64,000 nt of DNA from Prorocentrum cordatum. Lineage: Eukaryota; Sar; Dinophyceae; Prorocentrales; Prorocentraceae. Of the stretch, positions 29,411-42,110 are shown one piece after another. A program made the position numbers and the translations under genes. How positions within the stretch are numbered: position 1 is the first letter of the stretch; every line of letters begins with the position of its first letter. Under the pieces are notes generated by a model. It searched no databases and was not told the origin of the DNA. It saw only the letters and a program-made list of their open reading frames with translations. The DNA is taken from NCBI GenBank assembly GCA_963575745.1, contig CAUYUJ010002055.1, positions 28,875 through 92,874 of the forward strand, written 5' to 3'.

Positions 29411-29447
29411 CGATGGTGGTGGTGGTGATGATGGTGATGATGAGTGT
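28225..29447. repeat. GAT/GCTGAT trinucleotide array
   Basis: About 1.2 kb of GATGAT with GCT, GGT and GAC variants, without breaks of more than a few bases. It is open in several frames (poly-Met, poly-Asp, poly-Ile, poly-His), which I treat as composition only. The array ends at a recurring ~45-bp module (29470-29520). Confidence 0.95.
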
Positions 29448-29464
29448 GAGGAGCAGGAAACAGG

Positions 29465-29520
29465 ACGTGAGGCACTGCTGACTCAAAACGAGGACCTGAC
29501 ACGGCAGGATGGTTGGGACA
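29465..29520 (-). repeat. SSR-edge module, copy 1
   Basis: On the minus strand this reads CCCAACCATCCTGCCGTGTC, AGGTCCTCGTTTTGAGTCAG. It matches 34945-34995 and, less well, 58530-58575. In each case a simple-sequence array starts within tens of bases on the same side. Confidence 0.65.
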
Positions 29521-30235
29521 TATCCTCGCCCCTCATTGCCCATCCACGGGCCTATTCCCTCGCGCCCGCATCTCCATCTTTGCTCCCGCCGTCCGTACCC
29601 CCCGTCCACATCCCCCGCCGCCTTCGTTGCCCATGCCCCTGCGACTCCCCGTGTCCCGCCATCCGCACCTCCGCCGCCGCCGCCCGCCTCACTCCCTCGG
29701 CCAGCCCTGCCTCAGCCAGCCTTCCCTCCGCCGCCGCCCGCCTCCTCCTCGGCCAGCCCTTCCTCCGCCGCCGCCCTTCCTCCCTGCGCCAGCTGGAACA
29801 GCTGCTCTCGGGTGGCCCGCCGCGCGGCCGCCGCCGCGCGCACCCTGCGCCGCCCGCGACGGGGCGCGCTCCGCGTGCGCTGCCAGCTGCCGGCTGGGGA
29901 TGCACCCCCCGCCAGAGGCGCGCCCACGGCTCTGTCGGCGCCTCCCTTCGTACGCTCCGCTCTCCTGTCCCCTTCCCCCGGGCCCTTCCACTCCTTGCCT
30001 CCCCCTCTTCTCCCTCTGCTCCCTCCCCTTCCCCGTCTGCCTCGCCTTCTCCGCCCGCTCCTCGCCTCCGCCCTCGCCTTCGCTTCCGTTGTCGCGCCGC
30101 TGCCCCCGCCCTCGCCTTCCCGCTGCCCTCGCCCTCGCCCTCGCCACCCCGCCGTCTCTGCCCACGCGTGTCTACCATCGTTCCCCATCCAGCTCGCACA
30201 GGATCCCAGGCGATGCAGTAGGCCTTCAACGACAG
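29521..30235. other. GC-rich, CCG/CTC-rich low-complexity region
   Basis: Strongly C-rich on the + strand (CGCCGCCGCCC, CCCTCGCCCTCGCCCTCG). Three + frames and several - frames stay open for 150-300 codons with only Pro, Arg, Ala and Ser in bias. I see no domain and no convincing start, so none is called a gene. Confidence 0.5.
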
Positions 30236-31480
30236 GGTAGCAGGGGCCTAGACACGTGCGTTCTTGAGTTGCAGCATTTCGTAGCAAATCACAGACGACG
30301 CCAACCAAGATCTCTTCCAGCAGTCGGGGCGCGCGATTGGGAGCGTTGCTCGATTCGTGAAGGCCCTTGTTCATCAGATGGCTGTGCTGTGCAGCGATGT
30401 TGTTGATGGAGCTGCTCCGGGCTGAAAGCTCCTTTCTCCCTGCCGTCTTGAACAATTCCCAGAGCTCGCTGGTGTGGAATTGCTGCAGCGAACCTGCACA
30501 GGAATTTCGCAGAGGACCTTTTTGGCCAACCCGTTCATTGTGGGGATCTCGTGGCGTGTCCTTTTGGAAGGAGAGATAGGTAAGAGCGATTGATGCAAAT
30601 TCTGGACCAGCTTGCACGTCGCAAGGGTGCCAGCGCGTACGCGACGAGAGCGCTAGCGCGTGACCGCCAGCTCGAGCGCTTCGTATGCATCTGGAAATTC
30701 AAGCGTGTAGAACAAGTAAAACGTGTTGAGCGACATGTTTCAGGACTTGGCAGTGCAATGAGTGTGTAGCTAAACCTCTTCAAGGCGTGATGCAGAATAC
30801 CGTCTCAGCCGACTTTGGGAATGGTGCAGAGAACCCTTTCAGTGGATCTGTTCAGCATCTTACCTGTGTCGCCGGGTTCGCTCTCTGGGCCTTCAGACGC
30901 TGCGATCGCCATGCGTGACCCTTGCGGGAGCAGTGCATCGCTGTTGAACCGTATCATGCTGAGCCCGAAGGCTGGCATAGCCGAGGAATTCTTTTCCCGA
31001 GGTGATGCACTGGGTTGAAACACTGGAGGGCCGCACTTGTAGGGGACCAGGCAGTCACGTTGTGAATGTCATGAGGAGCGATAGCAAATTCAGTGATTTG
31101 TGCTGCGTGGTTTGTTTATGCCTTCCGTGAGGGCGTTCCCACGTTTTGTAATGGAAGAGAGCAAGCAGGGAAGGTGAGCATGAGGACGGAGAGATCTCCC
31201 GGTCGACCCGATTCGAGGGTTAAACGAGTCCTAGTTTTCGTCTACCCACTCTCTGCGGCGACGCCAGTGGCGCCCTCCAGTACCAAGCGACGATGCTGTG
31301 CAGGCAATCCCCAACGTTTGTAGCTCTTGCTCTCACTCACTCTCTCCTTGTTTCGCGCTTTATATTCCTCTTTAGCTGTTTTCCACTGTCATGCCTGTAT
31401 GTTCCTTGGCCTCTCTCTTTCTCTCTCGTTATCCTTCCATTCCTCGATCTAATTATATACGTGTGTGTCTATTCACCCAC
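30236..31480. other. Unique-looking sequence, no recognised feature
   Basis: Balanced composition without matches elsewhere in the window. The longest open frames are below 100 codons, apart from extensions of the GC-rich region. I see no motif, RNA structure or repeat. It could hold small exons that cannot be recognised by eye. Confidence 0.35.
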
Positions 31481-32597
31481 ACCTGTATATGTAAATGTGT
31501 ATTATATGTTTTTTTTACATACGTATGTGTACATGTGTATATATGCATGTATGCATGCATGTATGTATATATGTATGTATGTATTTATGTATTTATGTCA
31601 TGTTATGTTATGTTACGTCTGTGTTTATGTAGGTAGGTAGGTAGGTATATATGCAGGTATGTAGGTATGTCGGTATGTATGTATGTATGCATGCATGTAT
31701 GTATGTGTTTATGTATAGGTATATGTATATGTTTATGTATATGTACAGTTATATGTACATGTCTATGTACATGTATCCGTACATGTGTGTGAATATGAAT
31801 ACGAATAGGTATATGTATTCGTATATGTATATTTATATGTATATGTATTTGTATAGGTATATGTACATATATATGTATATGTATAGGTATATGTAAATGT
31901 TTATGTATATGTGCATGCATGCATATGTATATGTTCATACATATGTATGTGTATATGTATATGTATATTTATTTGTATTTGTATTTGTATTTGTATATGT
32001 GTATGTGTATGTATATGTAGTTGTATTTGTATTTGTATATGTATATGTATAGGTATACGTCTATATGTATGTGTATGTGTATGTATATGTGTATGTCCAT
32101 GTGTATGTATATGTATACGTATCCGTATATGTATATGTATATGTATAGGTATATGTGTATGTCTATGTATAGGTATACGTATATGTATATGTATATGCAT
32201 GTGCATATATATGTATATGTTTGTGTTTATGTATATGTATATGTATATGTATATGTGTATGTATATGTATAGGTTTATGCATAGGTATACGTAAGTGTAT
32301 ATGTATATGCATTGGTATAGGCACATGAATATGTATGTGCATATGTCTATGTCTATGTCCATGTCCATGTCTATGTATATGTATATGTATGTGTATGTGT
32401 ATATGTATATGTTTATGTTCATGTATATGTCTATGTATATGAATATGTATTTGTATATGTAAAGTGTATAAGTATGAGTATGTATATGTATATGTGTATA
32501 TATATATATATGTGTGTATGTATACGTGTATGTGCATGTCTATGTACATGTATGTGTATATGTATATGTATGTGTATATGCATATGTATATGTACAC

Positions 32598-32666
<69 letters not shown>

Positions 32667-32776
32667 AATGTATACGTATATTATATGTATGTATATATTT
32701 GTATATGTATATGTATATGCATATGTATCTGTCTATGCATACGTATTTGTCTATGTATATGTATGTGCATGTGTAT
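31481..32776. repeat. TATG / TATGTA microsatellite array
   Basis: About 1.3 kb made of TATG, TATA and TGTG steps (GTATATGTATATGT). The + strand is nearly free of C. Pyrimidine and purine alternate almost without break. Confidence 0.95.
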
Positions 32777-32798
32777 ACATATATATATATACATATAT

Positions 32799-32838
<40 letters not shown>
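32777..32838. repeat. (AT)n tract
   Basis: ATATATATATACATATATAC followed by about 15 pure AT repeats. It ends at GCACCCGTGCACGAGGCC, where the strand bias changes from T/G to A/C. Confidence 0.95.
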
Positions 32839-32842
<4 letters not shown>

Positions 32843-32904
32843 CCGTGCACGAGGCCCGGGCGCCTGGGGCACGAGCCACGGGGGGGCGTGGGAAGATCGG
32901 GGTT

Positions 32905-33131
32905 GTGCAAACCGCTCCCAGAGCACCCCAAAGCGGCCCTGGAGCTCCCAGACTGCCCCAGAGAGCTCCCACAAGCCCTCGGGGACTTCGACAAGCCCCT
33001 CCAAGACAGCCCAGATAGCCCCAACGTGGCCCAAAAAAGGTTCGAGACCGCAAATATACAGCCCACGAGGCCTCCAAGAGGCCTCAAGAGAGCTCCGAGG
33101 AGCATCCCAAGAGAACCCAAAGAGGGCCATT
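32905..33131. repeat. ~225-bp interspersed module, copy 1
   Basis: Starts ACCGCTCCCAGAGCACCCC and ends CCCAAGAGAACCCAAAGAGG. The second copy at 43326-43551 aligns along its whole length with scattered substitutions. A T-rich tract follows this copy (33131-33170); in the second copy a T-run precedes it. Confidence 0.8.
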
Positions 33132-33270
33132 TTTTGTTTTTTTTTTTTTTGTTTTGTTTTTTTCTTTCTTGTTCGATGGTTTTTCGATGTCCCTCTCGCG
33201 TTTTCGACCTTCCGGCGGTTCACGACAGCCGACGACGCCCCTGAGACCGCCCCACGACCGCCCCAAAGGC
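33132..33270. other. T-rich tract and short unassigned spacer
   Basis: Runs of T with single G or C interruptions (33129-33165), then about 100 bp of ordinary sequence with GTTTTCGACCTTCCGGCGG. Nothing further is recognised. Confidence 0.6.
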
Positions 33271-33634
33271 TCACACACACGCGCACAAACACACGCACGA
33301 ACACACACACACACACACACACCCGCACACGCGCGCACACGCACACGCACACACACTTGCACACACGCGCACGCACGCGCACGCACGCACACATGCACAC
33401 ACCCACACACGCACGCGCACGCACGCGCACGCACGCACACACGCACACACGCACACACGCACACACACACACACACACGCACACACGCACACACGCACAC
33501 ACGCACACACACACACACACACGCACACACGCACACACGCACACGCACTCACAGGCACGCACGCACGCGCGCACGCGCGCACGCACGCACGCACGCACGC
33601 GCCCGCACTCGCGCACGCACGCACGCGCGCACGC
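33271..33634. repeat. CACG/CACA array 1a
   Basis: Alternating CA and CG dinucleotides (CACACGCACACACGCAC), almost no T on the + strand. Confidence 0.95.
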
Positions 33635-33635
33635 A

Positions 33636-33702
33636 CTTTTTTGGTCTGCGGGTCGGGAGCGGGCCCCTTCCAGTCAAGAGCTAAACGGGACGCGAGTAGC
33701 CC
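33636..33702. repeat. ~60-bp module between CACG arrays, copy 1
   Basis: TTTTGGTCTGCGGGTCGGGA, GCGGGCCCCTTCC and AAGAGCTAAACGGGACGCG recur in diverged form at 36842-36902 (TTTGGTCGGCGGGGCGAGAG, GCGAGCCTCTTCC, AAAAGCTCGGCGGGCTACGC). Confidence 0.55.
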
Positions 33703-34936
33703 TACGCACCCACGCACGCACACGCACGCACGCACGCACGCACGCACGCTTGCACGCGCGCGCACGCACGCACGCACGCACGCGCGCGCACGCACGCACC
33801 CAGCAGCGCACGCGCACGCCACGCACGCACGCACGCACGCTCGCGCGCACGCGCGTAAACGCAGCACGCACGCAACGCATGCACGCGTGCACGCGCGCAC
33901 AACACGCACGCACGCGCGCACGCACGGACGCGCGCGCGCATGCACGCGCGCGCGCGCGCGCACGCTCGCGCACGCGCACGCGCGCGGCGCGCATGCACGC
34001 GCGCACGCACGCGCGCGCGCACTCGCACACGCACGCGCACGCGCACGCGCACGCGAACGCGCGCGCGCACACGCGCGCGCACACGCACGCGCACGCGCGC
34101 GCGCACGCGCGCACGCGCACACGCACACGCGCACGCGCACGTGCACGCGCTCGCGCACGCGCTTGCGCACGCGCGCGTGCACGCACGCACGCGCACTCAC
34201 GCGCACACGCGCGCGCGCGCACACACGCACACACGCGCACACGCGCGCGCGCGCGCACAGACGCACGCACGCACACGCGCGCGCACGCACACACGCACAC
34301 GCGCGCGCACGCGCTCACGCACACGCGCACACACGCGCACACGCACACACGCATACGCGCACACACGCACACACGCACGCGCGCGCGCACACGCACGCGC
34401 GCGCACACGCACACGCGCACGCTCGCGCGCACGCACGCACGGGCGCACGCGCGCACGCACGCACGCACGCACGGCCCCACGCACACGCGCACGCACGCGC
34501 ACGCCTGCACGCGCACGCACGCACACACGCACGCACACATGCTCACACGCACGCACGCGCACTCGCACACATGCAGACGCGCACGCACACCCACACACCC
34601 ACACACACGCACACCCGTGCACCCGCACGCACACACGCGCACGCACACACGCACGCGCACACGTTCACGCGCGCGCACACGCGCGCGCTCACGCACACGC
34701 GCACGCAAGCACACGCGCGCGCACACACGCACACGCGCACACACATGCACACACGCACACACGCACACACGCACACGCGCACACGCGCACGCACACCCAC
34801 ACACCCACACACACGCGCACACACACACACACCGGCACGCACACGCGCGCACGCAAATTCACACGCACACGTGCACGCACAGGCACGCGCACGCGCTTAC
34901 GCACGCGCACACGCGCGCGCACGCACGCGCACGCAG
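33703..34936. repeat. CACG/CGCA array 1b
   Basis: About 1.2 kb of CA and CG steps with many CGCGCG runs. It is open in several frames on both strands (Thr-His-Ala-Arg and Val-Cys-Ala-Arg polymers), which I reject as genes. Confidence 0.95.
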
Positions 34937-34939
34937 TTG

Positions 34940-34996
34940 TTTTTCCCAACCATCCTGTGGTGTTGGGTCCTCGTTTTGAAGAGACAGCGCCCCGCG
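34940..34996 (+). repeat. SSR-edge module, copy 2
   Basis: TTTTTCCCAACCATCCTGTG, GTGTTGGGTCCTCGTTTTGA, AGAGACAGCGCCCCGCG, then directly the TCCTC array. It matches the reverse complement of 29465-29520. Confidence 0.65.
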
Positions 34997-35150
34997 TCTC
35001 CTCTCCTCTCCTCTCCTCTCCTCTCCTCTCCTCTCCTCTCCTATCCTCTCCTCTCCTCTCCTCTCCTCTCCTCTCCTCTCCTCTCCTCTCCTCTCCTCTC
35101 CTCTCCTCTCCTCTCCTCTCCTCTCCTCTCCTCCTCCTCCTCTCCCCCCC
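34997..35150. repeat. (CTCTC)n pentanucleotide array
   Basis: About 27 copies of TCCTC with one TATCC variant near 35041, then TCC-rich sequence. Confidence 0.95.
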
Positions 35151-35171
35151 TCCTTCCTCCTCCCATCGCCG

Positions 35172-35395
35172 TCATCATACTCATCGTCATCATCATCATC
35201 ATCCTCATCTTCATCATCATTATCATCCTCGTCATCATCACCACCAGCATCATCGTCGTCACCATCATCGCCATCGCCGTTCGTTCCCAACCATCCTGTC
35301 ATCATCACCACCAGCGTCATCATCGTCATCACCACCAGCATCATCATCGTCATCATCATCATCATCATCATCATCATCGCCATCGCCATTAGTTC
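35172..35395. repeat. (CAT)n array with an embedded module fragment
   Basis: CATCATCAT with GTC and ACC variants. TTCCCAACCATCCTG (35285-35299) interrupts it, the same 15 bases that begin the SSR-edge module, and is followed at once by TCATCATCACC. Confidence 0.9.
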
Positions 35396-35399
35396 CCAT

Positions 35400-36740
35400 T
35401 TCCGCACACCCCTCACACGTTTCGTGGCCCCATAGGGAGCTCCACCGAAGGCCCCATGGCTGCCGTCCGCATGCGTCCCGCACACCCATTTCGGCACACC
35501 CCACACACGTTTCGTGGCCCCACAGGGAGCTCCAATGGGTGTGTGTTAGGGGTTCGTCATTCCGCCCCCACCGCCCCAACTTTGGTCCCACCCCTCACAC
35601 GTTTCGTGGCCCCACAGGGAGCTCCACCGACGGCCCCAGTGGCAGGGTTCGCATGCCGCCCCCACCCCACTTTGGCACACCCCTCACGCATTTCGTGGCC
35701 CCATAGGTAGCTCCACCGAAGGCCCCAGTGGCAGGGTTCGCATGCCGCCCCCGCCTCACTTTGGCACACCCCTCGCGCGTTTCGTGGCCCCATAGGTAGC
35801 TCCACCGAAGGCCCCAGTGGCAGGGTTCGCATGCCGCCCCCGCCCCACTTTGGCACACCCCTCACACGTTTCGTGGCCCCATAGGGAGCTCCACCGAAGG
35901 CCCCAGTGGCAGGGTTCGCATGCCACCCCCATCTCACTTTTGCACACCCCTCACACGTTTCGTGGCCCCATAGGGAGCTCCCGCGAAGGCCCCAGTGCAT
36001 GTTCGCAATTGCCGCCCCAATCCTCACTTTGCACACCCCTCACACGTTACGTATGTCCCCAAATGGCAGGGACTCCACCGACGGCCCCAGAGGCAGGTAT
36101 CGCAAGCCGTGCCCACCTCTATATACACCACTTTGAATTTGGCACACCCCTCACGCATTTCGTGGCCCCATAGGGTGCTCTACCGAAGGCCCCCGTGGCA
36201 GGGTTCGCATGCCGCCCCCGCCCACTTTTGCACACCCCTCACACGTTTCGTGGCCCCATTGGGAGTTCCACCGACGGCCCCAGTGGCAGGGTTCGCATGC
36301 GTCCGCGCCAACCATGTCGACACACCCTTGACACGTTTCGTGGCCCCATAATGAGCTCCACCGAAGGCCCCAGTGGCAGAGTTGGCATGCCGCCCCTCGC
36401 CCATTTCGGCCCACCCCTCACACGTTTCTTGGCCCCATAGGGAGCTCCACCGAAGGGGCCCCAGTGGTTGCGTTCGCATGCGTCCCCACCACCCATTTCG
36501 GCACACCCCTCACACGTTTCGTGGCCCCATAGGGAGCTCCACCGAAGGCCCCAGTGGCTGCGTTCGCATGCCTCCCCACCACCCATTTCGGCACACCCCT
36601 CACACGTTTCGTGGCCCCATAGGGAGCTCCACCGAAGGCCCCAGTGGCAGGGTCCGCATGCCTCCCCACCACCCATGTCGGCACACCCTTCACACGTTTC
36701 GTGGCCCCATAGGGAGCTCCACCGAAGGCCCCAGTGGCGC
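35400..36740 (+). repeat. ~89-bp satellite, cluster 2
   Basis: About fifteen units with CACACCCCTCACACGTTTCG, TGGCCCCATAGGGAGCTCCA, CCGAAGGCCCCAGTGGC, GGGTTCGCATGCCGCCCCC. Adjacent well-preserved units start 89 bp apart (for example 35676 and 35765). The core from CACACCCC to CACCGAAG is shared with the 63-bp satellite at 52905-55205. Confidence 0.85.
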
Positions 36741-37396
36741 GGTGCCTATGAGAAGAGGGGCCTAGTTTGCGTGCCCCCTCCTTCGTCTCATATCCGTGCG
36801 GTATTCGCAGCGGCATATGGTTGGGTCCTTCGCCAGGCTAATTTGGTCGGCGGGGCGAGAGCGAGCCTCTTCCGCTAAAAGCTCGGCGGGCTACGCGCAG
36901 CTTTAATGAAGGAGACGTGGCACAGGAGCGCGGGGCCTCGGGCGGCCGGGGCAGGTGGGGCCAGGGGCGCGGGCGGTGCCGATGAGCTTGCACAGGAGAA
37001 GGTGCGCCGCGGACGAGGGCCGGGGGCGGAGGCCCGGAAGGCGGAGGAGATGGTGTAGCCGTCAGCGGCGCGTCGCGAACACCAGCCTCAAGCACTGCGT
37101 AGGAGGGCGCGCCGCTTGACCAGGTCGACGCACGGGGGGGAGAAGAGCACCGCGAAGGCGATGACCAACGTTGTGCCACCGGATGATGCGAAGGAGGCCC
37201 AAGAAGAAGAAGAGCGCCACGAAGGCGATCGGGTGATGCGGGAGAGGCCCTGGGTGGTAGTCCAATCCACGACCAGGTAGTAGCCTGCTCGAGGTGCGGC
37301 CATGGGCGAGGGGGCCGTGCATGACCGACAGGATGTCGGTGGAGTGCAGGGAGAAAACCAGCCCTGCACCGTCGGCGCGTGGAGACGGGCAGCAGC
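36741..37396. other. Unassigned GC-rich spacer, includes ~60-bp module copy 2
   Basis: 36842-36902 matches 33636-33702. The rest (36903-37396) is GC-rich with no motif I recognise. Minus-strand frames from the CACG array run into it but show no domain. Confidence 0.4.
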
Positions 37397-40085
37397 CACA
37401 CACGGTTCGCACGCGCGCGCAGACGCACGCGCGCACACGCGCGCACGCGCACGCACACGCATACGCACACACACACGCACACGCACACGCACACGCACGC
37501 GCACGCGCACACGCACACGCACGCGCACGCGCACACGCACGCGCGCGCGCGAGCGCACGCACGCGCACGCGCACGCGCACGCGCACGCGCACACGCACGC
37601 GCAACCACGCACACGCACGCCACACGCACAAACACGCACGCGCACACGCACACGCACGCGCGCACGGACAAGAGCGCACACGCACACGCACCACGCGCGA
37701 ACCACACGCGCACACGCGCACGCACACGCACACGCACCACGCACACGCACACGTCCTCGCACAAGCACACGGACACGCACGACGCACACCGAAAACGTTA
37801 CGAGGCACACGCCACAGCACACGCACACGCTACACGCACACGCACACGCACACGCACACGCCCTCGCCACACGCCACGCTGACAAGCCCACACGCACACG
37901 CACGCGCCACGCGCACAGGCACACGCAGTAGCACAGGCACACGGGCACGCACGCGCACTCGCACCCGCACACGACGTACTCACACCCACACCACTGCGCG
38001 GCACTGTCACACTCACTCTGCACACTGCACACGTACCACTCTCGCACGTTCAGTGCACGCTCACGCGCGCGCCTGGCACCGTCCGCGCGCGCACACGCAC
38101 GCGCGCGCGCACGCGCACGCGCACGCGCACGCGCACGCGGACACGCACGCGCGCGCTCACCCGCACACGCACGCACGAAGACGCACGCGCACGCGCACAC
38201 GCGCACACGCACGCGCGCACGCACACGCACGCGCACACGCACACGCACACGCATGCCCACAGGCACCTGCGCCGACACGCACCCGCACCCGCGCACACAC
38301 ACTCACAGACGCACACACGCACACACGCACGCACGCACACACGCGCACGCGCGCGCACGCGCACGCGCGCACACGCGCACACGCACACACACAATGTTCG
38401 CAATCACTGGCGCACGCGCGCACGCACGCGCGCACGCAGACCGGCGCACGCACGCGCGCGAGCACGCACGTGCGCACGCGCGTGCGCGCGCGCGCCGGCA
38501 CGCGCGCTCGCGCGCGCACGCGCACACGCGCGCGCGCGCGCGCACTCGCGCGCCCGCGCGCGCACGCGCTCACGCGCGCGCGCGCGCACGCACGCGTATA
38601 CACGCGCCCACACGCGCCCGCACAAGCGCACACGCGCGCACATGCGCGCACACGCACGCACACGCACGCACACGCACGCACACGCACGCACACGCATGAG
38701 CACGCACGCACACGCACGCTAACCACGCACGCACGCGCGCGCAGACGCACGCACGCTCACGCACAGGCACGCAACGCACGCCACACGCACGCCCACCGCA
38801 CGGGGGCACACGCATGTGCACGCACGCACACGCACGCACACGCACGCGCACGCGCGCACACGCACGCACACGCACGCACGCGCACGCACGCGCACGCAAA
38901 CGCACGCACGCGCACGCGCGCGCACGCACACGCACGCACACGCACGCACGCGCATTCACGCGCACGCATGCGCACACACGCGCACACACACGCACACACG
39001 CACACGCACGCACACACGCACAGACACGTACACACACGCACACGCACACGCACACACGCACACACATGTACGCACATGCACGCACACGCACACACGCACA
39101 CACACACACACGCACACGCACGCACACGCACACGCACGCGCACGCGCGCACACACGCACACACGTACACACGCGAACACACGCGCACACACGCACACGCA
39201 CGCACGCGCACCTACACGCACCCACACGCACGCGCACGCTCACGCACGCACACACGCGCGCACGAACACACATACGCGCACACGCGCGCGCACACGCGCA
39301 CACACATGCGCACGCACGCACGTGCGCGCGCGCGCGCGCACGCACGCACGCGCGCGTGCACACACACGCACACACTGACACGCTCACACACAAGCACACA
39401 CGCACGCGCGCACGCGCGCACGCACGCGCGCGCGCACGCACGCACGCATTCGCGCACGCACGCACGTACGCACGCGCGAATGCACGCGCGCACGCGCGCA
39501 CGCACACATGCACGCACGCACGCACGCACACGCGCACACGCACGCACACACAGGCGCCCGCACGCACTCCCACACGCACACATGCACGCACGCACACACG
39601 CACACACGCACGCGCACGCACACACACGCACACGCACGCACGCACACACGCACGCACACACACACACACACACACGCACACACGCACGCACGCACACACG
39701 CCACACACGCACACGCACGCACACACATGCACAACGCGCAGCATGCACAAACGCACAACAACGCACCACGCCACGCGCACGGCACCCACACGCACACAGC
39801 ACGCACGCCACGCACGCACGCACGCACGCACACACGCACGCACACATACACTTCGCCACGCAACGCGCGGACGTTCTTCACGACACCACCCACCCACACA
39901 CGCACGCATACGCACATGCACACACGCACACACACCCACACGCACGCGCACACGCACACGCACACGCACACGCATGCGCACACGCACGCGCACGCGCACA
40001 CACGCACGCACGCGCACACACGCACGCACGCACGCATGCACGCACGCATGCGTGCACGCGCACACACGCACTCACACGCGCAACC
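37397..40085. repeat. CACG/CACA array 2
   Basis: About 2.7 kb of CA and CG steps with rare interruptions (for example 37930-38050 and 38395-38412). Frames are open for several hundred codons on both strands and are rejected as coding. Confidence 0.95.
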
Positions 40086-40094
40086 GCGCGCATT

Positions 40095-40139
<45 letters not shown>

Positions 40140-40690
40140 ACACCCGCACCCGCACCCACACCCGCACCCACACCCGCACCCGCGCCCACACACACACACC
40201 CCGCACCCACGCCCACACCCACACCCACGCTCACAGCCACCCCCACACCTACACCCACACCCACACCCACACCCGCATCCATCCACACCCACACCCACAT
40301 GCATTCCCATGCCCACACCCACGCCCACGCCCACGATCACCCCCACACCCACACCCACACCCACACCCACACCACACCCACACCCACGCCCGCGCCCACG
40401 CCCCGACCCACACCCACACCCACACCCAAACCCACGCCCACACCCGCACCCACACCCGCACCAACGCTCACAGCCACACCCACCCCACCCCCACCCACCC
40501 ACCAACCTACACACCCATCCACGCACCCACACACCCACCCACCCACTCACCCACGCACCCACCCATGCACCCACCCACGCACACCCACACACACCCACCC
40601 ACACCCGCACGCACCCGCACAAACACACGCACACACCCAACGACAAACACGCACGCCCACGCCCCCCAAGCCCCCCCCCAGTTTTCCACC
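40086..40690. repeat. CGCGCC and CACCCA hexanucleotide array
   Basis: Starts with CCCGCGCCCGCGCCCGCG, then CACCCACACCCACACCC. The complementary strand is GGGTGT-rich, with regularly spaced G-triplets that could form quadruplexes. Confidence 0.95.
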
Positions 40691-41335
40691 ACCCCACACC
40701 CCCACCCCCACACCCCGCGCGCCCCCCGCGCACGCGCGCCGCGCCCAGAGCCCGCGCACCGGCCGCACCCCTCCGCGCGCACGCGCCCCACGCGCACGCC
40801 GCACGCACACGCACACGGCACGCACGCGCACGCGCAAAGCACGCGACGCACCCACGCGCACCCGCACACGCACGCGCACGCGACGCGCACGCGCACACAT
40901 ACGCACACGCACACGAACAAGCACACGCGCACGCACACGCACAACACACACACCGCAACACGCACACGCGCGCGGCACGCCGCACGCGCGCGCACACGCA
41001 CGCGCGCGGCACGCGCCACGCACACGCCCATGCGCACCGCGCATGTGCACGCGCGCGCGCATGCTCATTGCCCGCGCATGCGCAACGCGCGCACGCACGC
41101 GCCACGCGCAAGCGCACACGCACGCACTACACGCACCAGCACGCGCACACGGCACGCGCACACGCACGACGACGCTCACACGACGCGCACACGAACGCAC
41201 GTCGACCACGCGCACACGCGCACGCGCACACGCACACGCCCACACGGCACGCAGCGCCCCCAGCCAAGCGCACACGCACACGCCCCCCCCAAAAAAAAAA
41301 CGCTTAACACGTCCACAGCGCACGCACCATGCAGT
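40691..41335. repeat. Degenerate CACG-derived sequence
   Basis: CACG character persists, but with many insertions (CGCCCCCCCCAAAAAAAAAA near 41283, ACCACCCCACACCCCCACC near 40687). No gene is seen. Confidence 0.7.
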
Positions 41336-42110
41336 GCCACCACACGCACACGCACGCGCACGCGCGCGCGCGCACTTGCACGCGCACGCGCGCGCGCACC
41401 CGCACGCGCACACGCACGCGTACATGCACGCGCACGCGCGCACGCACGCGCACGCACGCATGCACACGCGCGCGCACGCGCACGCGCGCGCAGACGCACG
41501 CGCTCACGCACGCGCACATGCACACGCGCACGCACACGCACGCGCGCGTGCACGCACGCGCGCGCACGCGCACGCGCGCGCGCACGCGCACACGCACGCG
41601 CACACGCGCACGCACACGCACGCGCACACGCACACGCGCACGCGCGCGCACACGTGCGCGCTCGCGCGCGCGCACGCGCGCGCACGCACATTCACAGCGC
41701 ACGGCGCACAGCACGCAGCACACTGCACACGGCACACGGCACACAGCACACAGCACAAAGTGCATAGCGCACATCGCACAGCGCACAGCGCAAGCACGCG
41801 CGCACGTGCGCGCGCGCGGGCGCGTTCGCACGCAACCACGCGCGCGCGCACGCACGCGCGCAAACACACGCACGCACGCACGCGCGACGCGCGCGCACGC
41901 GCACGCGGTCGCGCACGCGCACGCGCGCGCGCTCACGCACGCACACGCGCGCGCATACGCACGCACGCACGCGCGCAAACGCGCACGCACGCACACAGGC
42001 GCGCGCATCCACACGCGCCCGCACACGCACCCGCTCGCGCGCCCGCGCCCACGCGCGCGCACCCGCGCACGCACCCTCGCACACCCGCACGCACACACAC
42101 ACACCCACAC
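41336..42110. repeat. CACG array 3
   Basis: CA and CG steps again, with one 110-bp interruption of GCACAGCACACGGCACAC type (41693-41800). Confidence 0.95.

Noticed and set aside
28225-29447. Poly-Met, poly-Asp and poly-Ile proteins in the GAT array
   Set aside because: A trinucleotide repeat gives open frames in all phases; no flanking coding sequence supports a gene. The same holds for 62652-64000.
29509-30406. Pro/Arg-rich frames of 150-300 codons in three phases
   Set aside because: Overlapping frames in one C-rich stretch, all equally open; none shows a motif that would select it.
32514-35706. Very long open frames (up to 821 codons) in the CACG arrays, with Thr-His-Ala-Arg or Val-Cys-Ala-Arg polymers
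   Set aside because: Alternating CA/CG sequence contains no stop codons in any frame. The frames overlap on both strands and have no domain or non-repetitive part.
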